From Aquitalea pelogenes (lineage in GTDB: Bacteria > Pseudomonadota > Gammaproteobacteria > Burkholderiales > Chromobacteriaceae), in NCBI RefSeq assembly GCF_001515305.1, contig NZ_LNQV01000018.1, positions 18,036 to 82,035 on the forward strand: a stretch of 64,000 nucleotides of DNA. The letters run 5' to 3'. Position 1 is the stretch's first letter. Every line of letters begins with the position of its first letter. A program made the position numbers and the translations under genes. This document shows, piece by piece, positions 1 through 8,320 of this stretch. Under the pieces are notes generated by a model. That model saw only the letters and a list, made by a program, of their open reading frames with translations. It made no database searches and was not told the DNA's origin.

Positions 1-801
1 GCGCGGGTCGGTATAGCTGCCACGGCAGACAATGCCATAGTCAGGAATGCTGCCCGCGTCCGAACCGGCATAAGGGCTGGTCAGGGCAAAGCACGGCACT
101 TCCACGCCCTTGGCCAGGCGCGGCAGGTAATAGTCTTTTTGTGCTTCGGTACCATAGTGCTGCAGCAACTCACCCGGACCGAGCGAGTTGGGCACCATGA
201 CCGACACCGCAGCAGAACCGCCACGCGTCGCAATCTTGGTAACCACTTTGGCGTGGGCATAGTTGGAGAATTCCAGACCGCCGTACTTCTTCTTGACGAT
301 CATGCCCAGAAAACCGTTGTCCTTGATGAACTGCCACACTTCCGGGGGCAAGTCCTTCAGCTCGTGGGTGATCTTCCAGTCGTCGATCATCGCGCACAGC
401 TGCTCGGTGGGGCCATCCAGAAAGGCCTGCTCTTCTGCGCTCAGCTTGGCATCCGGGAAGGCCAGCAGGCGCTGGTAATCCGGCTTGCCGGAGAACAAGT
501 CCCTATCCCACCACACCGTACCCGCGTTGATCGCTTCCTGTTCGGTCTGCGACATCGCCGGGGTGATTTTCTTGAAGATACCGAATACCGGGCCGGTGAA
601 AACGGCACGACGCAGCGGAACGATATTCAGCACAAGCGCCAAGAGTGCAAACACACCCCAGACAATGGTGGAAACCGGGCAGCCAAACGCAAATTGCAGG
701 CTGGCAAGCCAGGCTGCCAGCCCCACAGTCCACGCCAGCACCGGCGCGCGATAGTACGCCATCACACCAAGCAGTGCGATGAGAAGAACAGCAGCAAACA
801 T
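1..801 (-). CDS. fadE: Acyl-CoA dehydrogenase, FadE type (C-terminus beyond window edge)
   Basis: First step of fatty-acid beta-oxidation: oxidises acyl-CoA to trans-2-enoyl-CoA using FAD. Only the N-terminal 267 residues are visible, because the reading frame runs off position 1 without a stop. Residues 1 to about 60 hold two hydrophobic stretches (starting MFAAVLLLIALLGVMAY), as in the membrane-anchored FadE family; then comes a region resembling the acyl-CoA dehydrogenase N-terminal domain, with SVMVPNSLGPGELL and CFALTSPYAGSDAGS, the latter matching the substrate/flavin-loop signature. The ATG at 799-801 is preceded by GAGGGTAA, a good ribosome site. It lies 26 bp downstream of the PsrA-like regulator, on the same strand, so the two are probably co-transcribed and fatty-acid responsive. 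Confidence 0.85.
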   Translation of the reverse strand, partial: MFAAVLLIALLGVMAYYRAPVLAWTVGLAAWLASLQFAFGCPVSTIVWGVFALLALVLNIVPLRRAVFTGPVFGIFKKITPAMSQTEQEAINAGTVWWDRDLFSGKPDYQRLLAFPDAKLSAEEQAFLDGPTEQLCAMIDDWKITHELKDLPPEVWQFIKDNGFLGMIVKKKYGGLEFSNYAHAKVVTKIATRGGSAAVSVMVPNSLGPGELLQHYGTEAQKDYYLPRLAKGVEVPCFALTSPYAGSDAGSIPDYGIVCRGSYTDPR

Positions 802-827
802 TGTGATTTACCCTCGTGTTGACCCTG

Positions 828-1517
828 CTAACCCTTGACAGGCGAGACCAACCCGGCAACCACAAATGGCACAAGATACTTCACGATCATGTCTGGATCC
901 CGCGCGGAAACAATCTGGCTGCGTGTGAAAATCTTCAGCACATCATTTCCGGCGAACGCGTTGAACATGACGCTGAATGCAAAGTGCATTCTCCAGGCCA
1001 GCTCCTCCACCCCAAGCTCTGGCAGCGCATGATGAAATGCGCGCGAGTAGCGTTGCACGAACACACTGTATTGCTGTGAGATGGTTTCACGCAGCAGCCG
1101 GTGGTTTTCCACCAGTGTGCGTGACAGAAGTCTGACAAACAGGGCCCCGCCCCTCGCAGGGTCCTTGGACAGCGCCAGACACGGCCGGATGAAGGTCGTG
1201 ACCAAGCCTTCCACTGACAGCTTCTCTTCTCTTGCCTCCAGCTCGTCGAGTTCAGCCAGACAGGACGCAATCAAGGGCGCCAGCCTGCGCATGAACACGG
1301 CTTCAAACAGTGCATCCTTCGAGCCGAAGTGATAGTTCACCGCGGCCAGGTTGACTTCGGCCTGCTGAGTAATCATGCGAAGCGAGGTAGCCTCGAATCC
1401 GTGCTCCACGAACAGACGCTCGGAAACGTCAAGAATGCGTGTTGCCGTATCCGGGCGGCTGGCTTCCATGTTCTCTTGTGCCTTTTTTGTACTTGCAGGG
1501 TATTTAGTCTTGTCCAT
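828..1517 (-). CDS. TetR-family regulator, PsrA-like (fatty-acid responsive)
   Basis: DNA-binding repressor or activator. An N-terminal TetR helix-turn-helix (residues about 24-70) contains VNLAAVNYHFGSKDALF, nearly identical to the recognition region of Pseudomonas PsrA. The C-terminal ligand domain has the PsrA-like pattern ELAWRMHFAFSVMFNAFAG. PsrA senses long-chain acyl-CoA or fatty acids and controls fadE-type genes; fadE directly downstream fits that role. The 229-residue form starts at 1517. An alternative ATG at 1467-1469 gives 213 residues and has AAGAG just upstream; it aligns better with PsrA's short N-terminus. A PsrA-like operator lies 23 bp upstream of the longer start, suggesting autoregulation. 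The family is sure; the PsrA function is an inference. Confidence 0.85.
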   Translation of the reverse strand: MDKTKYPASTKKAQENMEASRPDTATRILDVSERLFVEHGFEATSLRMITQQAEVNLAAVNYHFGSKDALFEAVFMRRLAPLIASCLAELDELEAREEKLSVEGLVTTFIRPCLALSKDPARGGALFVRLLSRTLVENHRLLRETISQQYSVFVQRYSRAFHHALPELGVEELAWRMHFAFSVMFNAFAGNDVLKIFTRSQIVSARDPDMIVKYLVPFVVAGLVSPVKG

Positions 1518-1539
1518 CTCAGCTTTCGAACAAGCGTTT

Positions 1540-1553
1540 CAAACTTACGTTTT
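1540..1553. promoter_or_regulatory. PsrA-like operator candidate
   Basis: The sequence CAAACTTACGTTTT fits the published PsrA pattern (G/C)AAAC-N4-GTTT(G/C) except for its last base. It overlaps a second small palindrome, GTTTCAAAC (1536-1544). It sits immediately upstream of the TetR/fadE unit, where an autoregulatory operator would be expected. Confidence 0.5.
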
Positions 1554-1616
1554 AATTTGATCAGTGTCAAGAGCCCCCTCCTTGCAATATGGATGGATTT
1601 CCAGTACACCATCGCG

Positions 1617-1645
1617 AAAACGGCAGTCTAAAGTCTAGACTGCCG
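1617..1645 (-). terminator. Rho-independent terminator after metZ
   Basis: A perfect 10-bp inverted repeat, CGGCAGTCTA (1621-1630) and TAGACTGCCG (1636-1645), with a 5-nt loop. On the minus strand it is followed by TTTT (1620-1617). It lies 30 bp beyond the metZ stop codon and separates metZ from the TetR gene. Confidence 0.75.
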
Positions 1646-1647
1646 TT

Positions 1648-1662
1648 CGTTTGAATGAAACG
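1648..1662. promoter_or_regulatory. Short palindrome in the TetR upstream region
   Basis: CGTTT (1648-1652) and AAACG (1658-1662) form a perfect 5-bp inverted repeat with a 5-nt spacer. It shares the GTTT/AAAC half-sites of the operator at 1540-1553 but in the opposite arrangement. It could be a secondary regulator site; evidence is weak. Confidence 0.25.
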
Positions 1663-1675
1663 CAGGTATCAATAT

Positions 1676-2860
1676 TTAGTCAAGTCCACGCGCCAGGTCC
1701 TTTTTCAGGTCCTCGACATTTTCCAGGCCCACGGCCACCCGGATCAGGCCTTCCTCGATGCCGGCCTTCTGCCGCACTTCAGGGGCCACCCGCGCATGCG
1801 TGGTAGATGCCGGGTGGGTAATTGTACTCTTTACGTCGCCAAGATTGGCAGTCCGTGAAATCAGTTCCACACCATCAACCAGTCGCCACGCCCCGGCACG
1901 ACCACCCTTCACCACAAACGACACCACCGCACCACCCGCATTTTGCTGACGCTGCGCCAGCTCATGCTGCGGATGGCTGGGCAGTCCCGGGTAATACACC
2001 CGTTCGATGGCAGGGTGCGCCTCCAGCCAGCGCGCCAATTCCAAGGCATTGGCGCTGTGTTTTTCCATACGCAGCGACAAGGTTTCCAGACCGGACAACA
2101 ACACCCAGGCATTGAACGGGGCCAGGGTCGGGCCGGCAGCGCGCACATGCAGGTAAACCTGCTCAACCAGCACATCACTGCCCACGACCGCGCCGCCCAT
2201 CACACGGCCATGACCATCCAGGTATTTGGTGGCGGAATGCATGACCAGATCAGCCCCCAGCTTCAGCGGCTGCTGCAAGGCCGGCGAACAAAAACTGTTA
2301 TCCACCACCAGCAAGGCATTGTGTCGATGTGCAAGGTCGGCAATGGCCGCGATATCCGCAATCTCGGTCAGCGGATTGGAGGGCGTTTCCAGGAAAAACA
2401 GCTTGCTGTTGGGCTTGGCCGCAGCCTCCCATGCTGTCAGATCGCGTGCATCGACAAAGGTGGTTTCCACGCCGAATTTTGCCAGCAGCCCGGTAAACAG
2501 ATTGGTGGTGGAACCGAACAGGCTTTGCGAGGAGACTATGTGATCACCTGCCTTGAGCAGGCTCATCATGATGGCCTGTATGGCCGCCATACCGGTAGCC
2601 GTGGCGATGGCGCGCTCACCACCTTCCATCAACGCCAGTCGCTGCTGGAAGGCCGTGACGGTGGGGTTGGTGAAGCGGGAATAGGTATAACCTTCGATTT
2701 CACCCATGAACATGGCAGCAGCCTGCTCTGCCGACTCGTAACAGAAGCTGGAAGTCAGATGCAGGGCCTGGCTGTGTTCGCGATATTCACTGCTTTCACG
2801 GCCGCCACGTATTGCCAGTGTTTCAGGATGATATTGTTGCGGATTATTTTCGACTGACAT
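1676..2860 (-). CDS. metZ: O-succinylhomoserine sulfhydrylase
   Basis: PLP enzyme of methionine synthesis: converts O-succinylhomoserine plus sulfide directly to homocysteine. The 394-residue protein is a full-length Cys/Met-metabolism PLP-dependent transferase, with SRFTNPTV near the N-terminus and the PLP-lysine motif MHSATKYLDGHG. The start at 2860 (MSVENN) was chosen over an upstream in-frame ATG because homologues begin here and GAGAATC precedes it. Position downstream of purF matches the Pseudomonas and Neisseriales order folC-dedD-cvpA-purF-metZ, which favours MetZ over the related MetB, MetC or MetY. A terminator follows. Confidence 0.88.
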   Translation of the reverse strand: MSVENNPQQYHPETLAIRGGRESSEYREHSQALHLTSSFCYESAEQAAAMFMGEIEGYTYSRFTNPTVTAFQQRLALMEGGERAIATATGMAAIQAIMMSLLKAGDHIVSSQSLFGSTTNLFTGLLAKFGVETTFVDARDLTAWEAAAKPNSKLFFLETPSNPLTEIADIAAIADLAHRHNALLVVDNSFCSPALQQPLKLGADLVMHSATKYLDGHGRVMGGAVVGSDVLVEQVYLHVRAAGPTLAPFNAWVLLSGLETLSLRMEKHSANALELARWLEAHPAIERVYYPGLPSHPQHELAQRQQNAGGAVVSFVVKGGRAGAWRLVDGVELISRTANLGDVKSTITHPASTTHARVAPEVRQKAGIEEGLIRVAVGLENVEDLKKDLARGLD

Positions 2861-3006
2861 GATGATTCTCGAATCTTGTTGCCGGGAACAAGCCACCATG
2901 GCTTGCCACCGTCTTGTGCAGGCTATCTTGCCTGATCAGTACCCGTTATCTAAATGAAATTGCAGCATAACGATGTCAGCCATCGGCAGCATGCCCGCGC
3001 CACCAT

Positions 3007-3032
3007 GAAAAAACCGGCCGAAGCCGGTTTTT
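3007..3032. terminator. Terminator between purF and metZ
   Basis: AAACCGGC (3011-3018) pairs with GCCGGTTT (3023-3030) around a CGAA loop. It is flanked by A-runs on the left and T-runs on the right, so it can work in both directions. It lies 12 bp past the purF stop, which implies that metZ has its own promoter in 2861-3006. Confidence 0.75.
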
Positions 3033-3043
3033 CTGCGCCTGAC

Positions 3044-4576
3044 TTACATCAGGTTTTGCTCTGCCACATTCAGGTTCAAATCAATCATCTGGGTGCTGAC
3101 CGGATTTTCCTCTTTCTTGTCGGCACCGCGGGCACACTCGATGGCATCCAGATAAGCCGCCGTGATATCACCGGTGATGTATTTGCCGTCAAAGCAGGAA
3201 GTTTCGAACTCATGCAGCTTCGGATTCACCGAATGCACTGCTTCTTGCAAGGCCGACAGGTCCTGGTAAATCACCGCATCTGCGCCGATTTCTGCCGCAA
3301 TTTCCAGTTCGGTGCGACCGGTGGCCAGCAGCTCGGCACGGGTCGGCATGTCGATACCGTAAACATTGGGGAAGCGGACCGCCGGTGCTGCGGAAGCAAA
3401 GTACACTTTCTTGGCACCAGCATCACGCGCCATCTGCACGATTTCCTTGGACGTGGTACCACGCACGATGGAGTCATCCACCAGCAGTACATTGCGATCC
3501 TTGAATTCGCAGGCAACCGGGTTGAGCTTCTGGCGAACCGATTTCTTGCGCACAGCCTGACCCGGCATGATGAAGGTGCGGCCGATATAGCGGTTCTTGA
3601 TGAAGCCTTCGCGGTATGGCAAGCCCAGGCTGTTGGCCAGTGCCAAGGCACTTGGGCGGCTGGTATCCGGAATCGGCATGACTACGTCGATGTCCAGCTC
3701 CGGCAGCACACGGCGGATCTTCTCGCCCAGCTTCTCACCCATCACGATACGTGCCTGATAAACCGAAGCACCGTCAATCACCGAATCCGGGCGGGCAAAG
3801 TAGACATATTCGAACAGACAGGGCGCGTGGCGGACTTCCTTGGCACACTGACGGGCGTGGAAATCACCATCGAAGCTGACAAACACACCCTCACCCGGCT
3901 CGACATCACGCAGCGTGCTGAAGCCGGAGCAGTCCAGCGCAACCGATTCAGAAGCAAACATGTACTCGGTCTTGCCACTGCCCTGCGTACTGCCGATCAC
4001 CAGCGGGCGAATGCCATTGGGGTCACGGAAAGCCACCAGGCCATAACCGGCGATCAGCGCCACCACGGCATAAGCACCACGCACACGGCGATGCACGGCT
4101 TCGATGGCACCAAAGATGGCCTCCACGCTCAACTCAAAGCCCACCACACGCTCGGCCAGTTCATGGGCGAATACGTTGAGCAGGACTTCCGAGTCGGAAT
4201 TGGTGTTGATGTGACGCAGGTCGTGACGGAACATGTCCGCCTTCAACTCGTCGGTATTGGTCAGGTTGCCGTTGTGCGCCAACACGATGCCGAAGGGCGA
4301 GTTGACATAGAACGGCTGAGCCTCGGCCAGACTGGAAGCAGAACCGGCCGTCGGGTAGCGCACGTGTGCGATACCGGCATTGCCCATCAGGGAGCGCATA
4401 TTGCGGGTGCGGAATACATCGCGCACCATGCCGCTGCCCTTGTGCATGTGAAAGGTCTTGCCACTGGAGGTGACAATACCCGCCGCATCCTGCCCACGGT
4501 GCTGCAGCACTTGCAGTCCGTCATACAACAACTGATTGACGGGGGACTGCCCTACCACGCCTAGAATTCCACACAT
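3044..4576 (-). CDS. purF: Amidophosphoribosyltransferase
   Basis: First committed step of purine synthesis: PRPP plus glutamine to phosphoribosylamine. The protein has 510 residues. The start at 4576 gives MCGILG, in which Cys2 becomes the N-terminal nucleophile of the class II glutaminase domain; upstream in-frame codons are therefore excluded. NGNLTN lies in the glutaminase domain. The PRPP-binding loop [14 protein letters not shown] is in the C-terminal phosphoribosyltransferase half. The C-terminal tail is ordinary. A terminator-like hairpin separates it from cvpA. Confidence 0.97.
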   Translation of the reverse strand: MCGILGVVGQSPVNQLLYDGLQVLQHRGQDAAGIVTSSGKTFHMHKGSGMVRDVFRTRNMRSLMGNAGIAHVRYPTAGSASSLAEAQPFYVNSPFGIVLAHNGNLTNTDELKADMFRHDLRHINTNSDSEVLLNVFAHELAERVVGFELSVEAIFGAIEAVHRRVRGAYAVVALIAGYGLVAFRDPNGIRPLVIGSTQGSGKTEYMFASESVALDCSGFSTLRDVEPGEGVFVSFDGDFHARQCAKEVRHAPCLFEYVYFARPDSVIDGASVYQARIVMGEKLGEKIRRVLPELDIDVVMPIPDTSRPSALALANSLGLPYREGFIKNRYIGRTFIMPGQAVRKKSVRQKLNPVACEFKDRNVLLVDDSIVRGTTSKEIVQMARDAGAKKVYFASAAPAVRFPNVYGIDMPTRAELLATGRTELEIAAEIGADAVIYQDLSALQEAVHSVNPKLHEFETSCFDGKYITGDITAAYLDAIECARGADKKEENPVSTQMIDLNLNVAEQNLM

Positions 4577-4632
4577 TGCTCTACTCTCTCTTCCCAACTA
4601 CCAGGATTTTCAGACAAAACCTACAGCCAAAG

Positions 4633-4677
4633 AAAAAGGCGGAAATCTTGAGGTGAAGATATCAAGATAATCCGCCT
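4633..4677 (-). terminator. Hairpin with T-run between cvpA and purF (terminator or attenuator)
   Basis: Nested inverted repeats: AGGCGGA (4637-4643) with TCCGCCT (4671-4677), and ATCTTGA (4645-4651) with TCAAGAT (4662-4668). On the minus strand the stem is followed by a T-run (4637-4633). It starts 12 nt after the cvpA stop and ends about 57 nt before purF. It should terminate or attenuate transcription inside what is usually one operon. Confidence 0.65.
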
Positions 4678-4688
4678 GTTCCATCACA

Positions 4689-5183
4689 CTAACCGGTGTA
4701 ATGCAGATTGTCTGCCAGCATGGCTGGCAGCCAGGGCCTTAATGACAAGGCCAGTGATTCGAATGGAGCGGCCAATACCGCATTCCTCCACATAGGCTGG
4801 CGCGGCATGTCACTCAAGCCGCCCACCAGCACCAGCACCGTGACCAGCACCAGCCCGCGAGCCAGGCCGAACACGGCACCCATCAATCGGTTCAGACCAC
4901 CCAGACCGGCCGAATCCAGCAAACTGGTCAGGGTGATACGCAATAATGCCGTGGCCAGCCACGACAGGAAAAACAACAGCACAAAAGAAGCCACCAGACG
5001 CAAACCCTGGCTTGGCAATTCGTTGGGCATGAAGCTTGCCACCAGTGGCGACAACTCCTTGGCACACCAGAAAGCCAGCAGCCAGGAGCCCAGCGACAGC
5101 ACCTCGGCCACCAGGCCGCGCACCATGGCCACCAGCACGGAGCCAAGCAGGATGGCGATCACAATGTAGTCAAAGACGGTCAT
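4689..5183 (-). CDS. cvpA: CvpA family membrane protein
   Basis: Inner-membrane protein of 164 residues with four hydrophobic segments (about 5-25, 27-47, 62-85 and 100-122). It is named for its role in colicin V production; its molecular role in most bacteria is still unclear. The sequence begins MTVFDYIVIAILL, typical of the family, and has the conserved glycine-rich LGGLNRLMGAVFGLARG. It lies 6 bp downstream of the SPOR-domain gene and upstream of purF, the conserved arrangement. Confidence 0.9.
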   Translation of the reverse strand: MTVFDYIVIAILLGSVLVAMVRGLVAEVLSLGSWLLAFWCAKELSPLVASFMPNELPSQGLRLVASFVLLFFLSWLATALLRITLTSLLDSAGLGGLNRLMGAVFGLARGLVLVTVLVLVGGLSDMPRQPMWRNAVLAAPFESLALSLRPWLPAMLADNLHYTG

Positions 5184-5189
5184 CGTTGC

Positions 5190-6113
5190 TTACTTGCTCA
5201 CGACAATGCCGGAAACCCCAGCCTGGGAAAGCTTGCGCAGTGCAGCTTCTGCTTCTGCCCGGCTGGCAAACGGCCCAACCCGCACACGGGTGACTTCACC
5301 CTTGCTGGTTTGCACCTTGCTGAAGTGGGCAGACACCCCAAGAGCAGACAACTTGTTCTTGAGTGCATCGGCCTTGGCCGGGTCTGACAGTGCCGCCAGC
5401 TGGATCACGGATTTGCCATTGCCGACATTATCCACTTTTTCCGGCTTGGACTCACTTTTCTTTACAGCAGCCGGCTTGCTTGCCGGTTCGTCATCAAAAT
5501 GACCAGACAAAATGGCTGCCGGGTCAGGCTGTTTATGCTTGGCCGGAGCGGGTTTCTCCGCCTTGGCAGGCTTGCTGTCAGCCACTACCGGCTGACGCGC
5601 TTCCACCGGTTTGCTGGCCACTTTCTTTTTCGGCGGCTCGTGCACCAGCGGCTGACTGGCGCCTTCCGGCGCCTTGGCCTTGGACTGCCCGGCGGCGATG
5701 GCACCTACCGTTGCCACCGCTGCAACTGCTGCAGGTGCCGCCACACTGGCAGTGGTGGCTGCAGGTTTGTCCGGCACCACGGAATTCAGATCTGCCGGCA
5801 GCTGGGTGCCGGCAGTTTTGGCAACCGGAGCAGACGCACTGGCCAGGGCCGGAGCCGATGCCACCGGCTTGCCAACAGCAGGTGCAGAAGCACTGGCCAC
5901 ATGCACGGCCGGGGGCAACGCAGTTTCTGCCGGAGCGCCGGAAGCTTCACTGGCGATCTCCACCGACTCCGGGCGCATTTGCTGATCCGGCAGATGACCA
6001 ACCACATTCCACAGGACGCCCGTGGATACCGTCACCAGCACAACCGCACCAACCAGGCGACGCCGGGCACGCTTGCGCAACAAAATCAGTTCATCGTGGG
6101 CAGACAGTGCCAT
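5190..6113 (-). CDS. dedD: SPOR-domain protein (DedD-like)
   Basis: Cell-envelope protein of 307 residues. The order is: short cytoplasmic N-terminus, one transmembrane helix (about 20-40), a long Ala/Pro/Lys-rich linker, and a C-terminal SPOR domain (from about residue 228: GKSVIQLAALSDPAKADALKNKL onward) expected to bind denuded septal peptidoglycan. In E. coli, DedD helps cell division. The start at 6113 was chosen because it lies 7 bp past the folC stop and leaves the membrane helix near the N-terminus. The linker is low-complexity. Function follows from the domain and from synteny with folC and cvpA. Confidence 0.85.
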   Translation of the reverse strand: MALSAHDELILLRKRARRRLVGAVVLVTVSTGVLWNVVGHLPDQQMRPESVEIASEASGAPAETALPPAVHVASASAPAVGKPVASAPALASASAPVAKTAGTQLPADLNSVVPDKPAATTASVAAPAAVAAVATVGAIAAGQSKAKAPEGASQPLVHEPPKKKVASKPVEARQPVVADSKPAKAEKPAPAKHKQPDPAAILSGHFDDEPASKPAAVKKSESKPEKVDNVGNGKSVIQLAALSDPAKADALKNKLSALGVSAHFSKVQTSKGEVTRVRVGPFASRAEAEAALRKLSQAGVSGIVVSK

Positions 6114-6120
6114 GCCATCC

Positions 6121-7388
6121 TCAAGTGCGTTGCCGACGGGCTTCCAGCACCTCGGCAACAGTGTGGAAAGAGCCAAAAACGGTAATTCTATCATTCTCGC
6201 CCGCTGCCGATAAGGCAGCTTGCCAGGCAGACGCAACATCTTCGAAGGCGCGCACCTTGCCGATGCCCAGCGCATTCAGTTGCGCGGCAATACCGGTGCC
6301 GCTCTGCCCGCGTGGCATATCAAGGCCAGCCACGAACCAGCCATCGAATTCATCCTTGGCCAGTTCGGCCACGGCAGCCAGGTCCTTGTCCGCCAGCATG
6401 GAAAATACTGCGTAACGGTTTTCGGCAAACGGCAACTGGCGCAGGCTGGCCACCATGGCCTTGACCGCATGCGGGTTGTGACCGACATCCAGCACCACCA
6501 CCGGCCGCCCGGCAATACCTGGAAACGACCGGGCCATTCCACTTCGACCAGACCTTGCTTGAGCGCACCAATACCGACCGGCAGGCGCTCATGCAGGCAG
6601 TCGAGCACTGCCAATGCAGCTGCGGCATTGCCCAGCTGGTAGCCACCACGCAGCGCAGGCATGGGCAAGGCATGGCGACGTGCACTACCCATCTGGAAGG
6701 ACCATTGATTGTCCATGCGGCTATAGCTGTAATCGCGACCCAGCAGTTTGAGGTCGGCACCGATGGCCGCGGCATGATCCAGCAGGCGCTGCGGCGGCTG
6801 CGGGTCCGCGCAGATGGCAGGCTTGCCTGGTCGGTAGATGCCGGCTTTCTCGAAGCCGATATCCTCGCGGTTGTCACCCAGAATGGCAGCGTGGTCGATA
6901 TCCACACTCACCACCACCGACACATCCGGCTCAAAGATGTTCACCGCGTCCAGACGTCCACCCAGGCCAACTTCCATGATGGCCACATCGACTTTTTCTT
7001 CGATAAAGCTGTGCATGGCACCCAGGGTGCCGAACTCGAAATAGGTCAGCGAAGTATCACCACGCGCCGCATCGATAGCCACAAAACTCTTGATGATGCG
7101 CTCATCACTCACTGGTTTGAGGTCGATCGCCACCCGCTCGTTATAGTGCTGGATGTGCGGCGAGGTATAACAGCCCACCTTGAAACCGGCACGCTGATAC
7201 ATGGTGGAGAGCATGGCACACACCGAACCCTTGCCATTGGTCCCGGCCACCATGATGACCGGAAAAGCAGGCTGCACCTGCATGGCATGCCACACTTTGC
7301 GTACCCGTTCCAGACCCATGTCTATGGTGGTGACATGCAGGCCTTCCAGCCATTGCAACCATTCGTTCAGCGTAGTTCTTTGCATCAT
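6121..7388 (-). pseudogene. folC: Folylpolyglutamate/dihydrofolate synthase, frameshifted in this sequence
   Basis: FolC adds glutamate to dihydropteroate and folates and is normally essential. The first frame (from 7388) holds the P-loop AGTNGKGSVCAML, FEFGTLGAMHSF, VGLGGRLDAVN and DHAAILG, then breaks after GRFQVLP near 6505-6512. The rest continues in another frame as RPVVVLDVGHNPHA to the stop at 6121. Adding one base in the run of G/C bases there gives 422 residues, the length of E. coli FolC. The ATG at 7386-7388 overlaps the stop of the upstream YgfX-like gene (ATGA), which supports this start. A sequencing indel is likelier than a real lesion. Confidence 0.85.
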
Positions 7389-7846
7389 GGATTTTCCAAA
7401 ACAGCAGGTGTAAGCCGCTCTGCTTCCGGATGGAACCACAGCAGATAGACCCGCAATTGCCGCAGTGCTTCCTGATCGGCACTATCCGGCAACAGCAGAC
7501 AACTGTGACGACGGCCTGCGGCCGTCACATTGACGATGACAAACAAGGGAGACACAAAACAGTCGTCGCGCAACTGCACTTCAACAGTGCGGTCGCCTTG
7601 CAAGCACTGCATGCGGCCATGGGCATCCACTTCGATACGCCGCACCCTGTTAGGATTTCCCCAGCCGTTGGCACGCAAGGCAAGCCACCCCAGCAGAAAC
7701 TGACAGGGCAGCAGTGCCCACATGCGCGGCTGATAAAGCATCAACAAGACAGCAGACAAGGCCAGCACGCACAACACCAAAAGCAAGAAGATGCGGGACG
7801 GACGTAATTGCAGCGCAAAGGGCGGCAGCAAGCGGGCCTTGTGCAT
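7385..7846 (-). CDS. YgfX/CptA-like small membrane protein
   Basis: A 153-residue protein with a basic N-terminus, two hydrophobic segments (about 18-40 and 43-60) and a soluble C-terminal part. The ending LPDSADQEALRQLRVYLLW resembles E. coli YgfX (AADSMDEAEWRDLRRILL). YgfX acts on the cell division and cytoskeleton machinery and partners SdhE in E. coli; no sdhE is next to it here. The stop overlaps the folC start by 4 bp, so translation is probably coupled. Family assignment comes from pattern memory and is moderately sure. Confidence 0.6.
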   Translation of the reverse strand: MHKARLLPPFALQLRPSRIFLLLVLCVLALSAVLLMLYQPRMWALLPCQFLLGWLALRANGWGNPNRVRRIEVDAHGRMQCLQGDRTVEVQLRDDCFVSPLFVIVNVTAAGRRHSCLLLPDSADQEALRQLRVYLLWFHPEAERLTPAVLENP

Positions 7847-7854
7847 GAAATGGC

Positions 7855-8211
7855 TTACAGCTCACCTGCCGGGCTGTTGCTGATATCACCCTCTACCGTG
7901 TCCAGTACGGTAGAGTGGATTTCCACATCAAACCATTCCCAGAAGGCCTTGAGCGACATGTCCTTGGGCCACAGGTCTTCGTCGTCATACCAGGACGCCA
8001 CTTCAATCTTGAACAATTGTTCGTACTGTTCATCGATATGGGCAACCGCCTCTTCCGGCTCATTGAACTCCGGCAACAGGATCACCGTGCAGTCACTGCG
8101 CAGGCTGTCCAGGGTCAAATCCACCATATCGTTGCCGGGCACGGCATTCAGCCAGTCCAGAAATGGCTGTTTGGGTTTGATTACGGCAACCGAGCGGTCA
8201 ACAAAATACAT
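7855..8211 (-). CDS. Conserved hypothetical acidic protein
   Basis: A 118-residue soluble, acidic protein beginning MYFVDRSVAVIKPKQPF. It is rich in Asp, Glu and Trp (for example SWYDDEDLWPKDMS and AFWEWFDVEIHS). No signal peptide or membrane segment is seen and no family was recognised. The start at 8211 has AAGGA 6-7 nt upstream; longer in-frame starts lack one. It is the first gene of the leftward ygfX-folC-dedD-cvpA run and is divergent from the ABC-F gene. Confidence 0.65.
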   Translation of the reverse strand: MYFVDRSVAVIKPKQPFLDWLNAVPGNDMVDLTLDSLRSDCTVILLPEFNEPEEAVAHIDEQYEQLFKIEVASWYDDEDLWPKDMSLKAFWEWFDVEIHSTVLDTVEGDISNSPAGEL

Positions 8212-8320
8212 GGCATTCCTTTCCATTCCGAGTTGGCGCGCATTGTAACCCAAGTCCGCAAGGGCCAGCACGCCGCATGCTACAATTGCGGCCATTGAAC
8301 CCTGATTACAAGATGCTGCA

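Noticed and set aside
2954..4564. A 536-codon open frame on the plus strand
   Set aside because: It is fully antisense to purF, which has all catalytic motifs. The frame is a by-product of GC-rich codon structure and shows no domain similarity. The same applies to long frames opposite uup (8662-10230), kdpD (32871-34448) and ureC (55047-56483).
6121..7388. Programmed ribosomal frameshifting in folC, uup or kdpA
   Set aside because: The break sites share no slippery heptamer or downstream structure, and these families are not known for frameshifting. Simple indels explain all of them.
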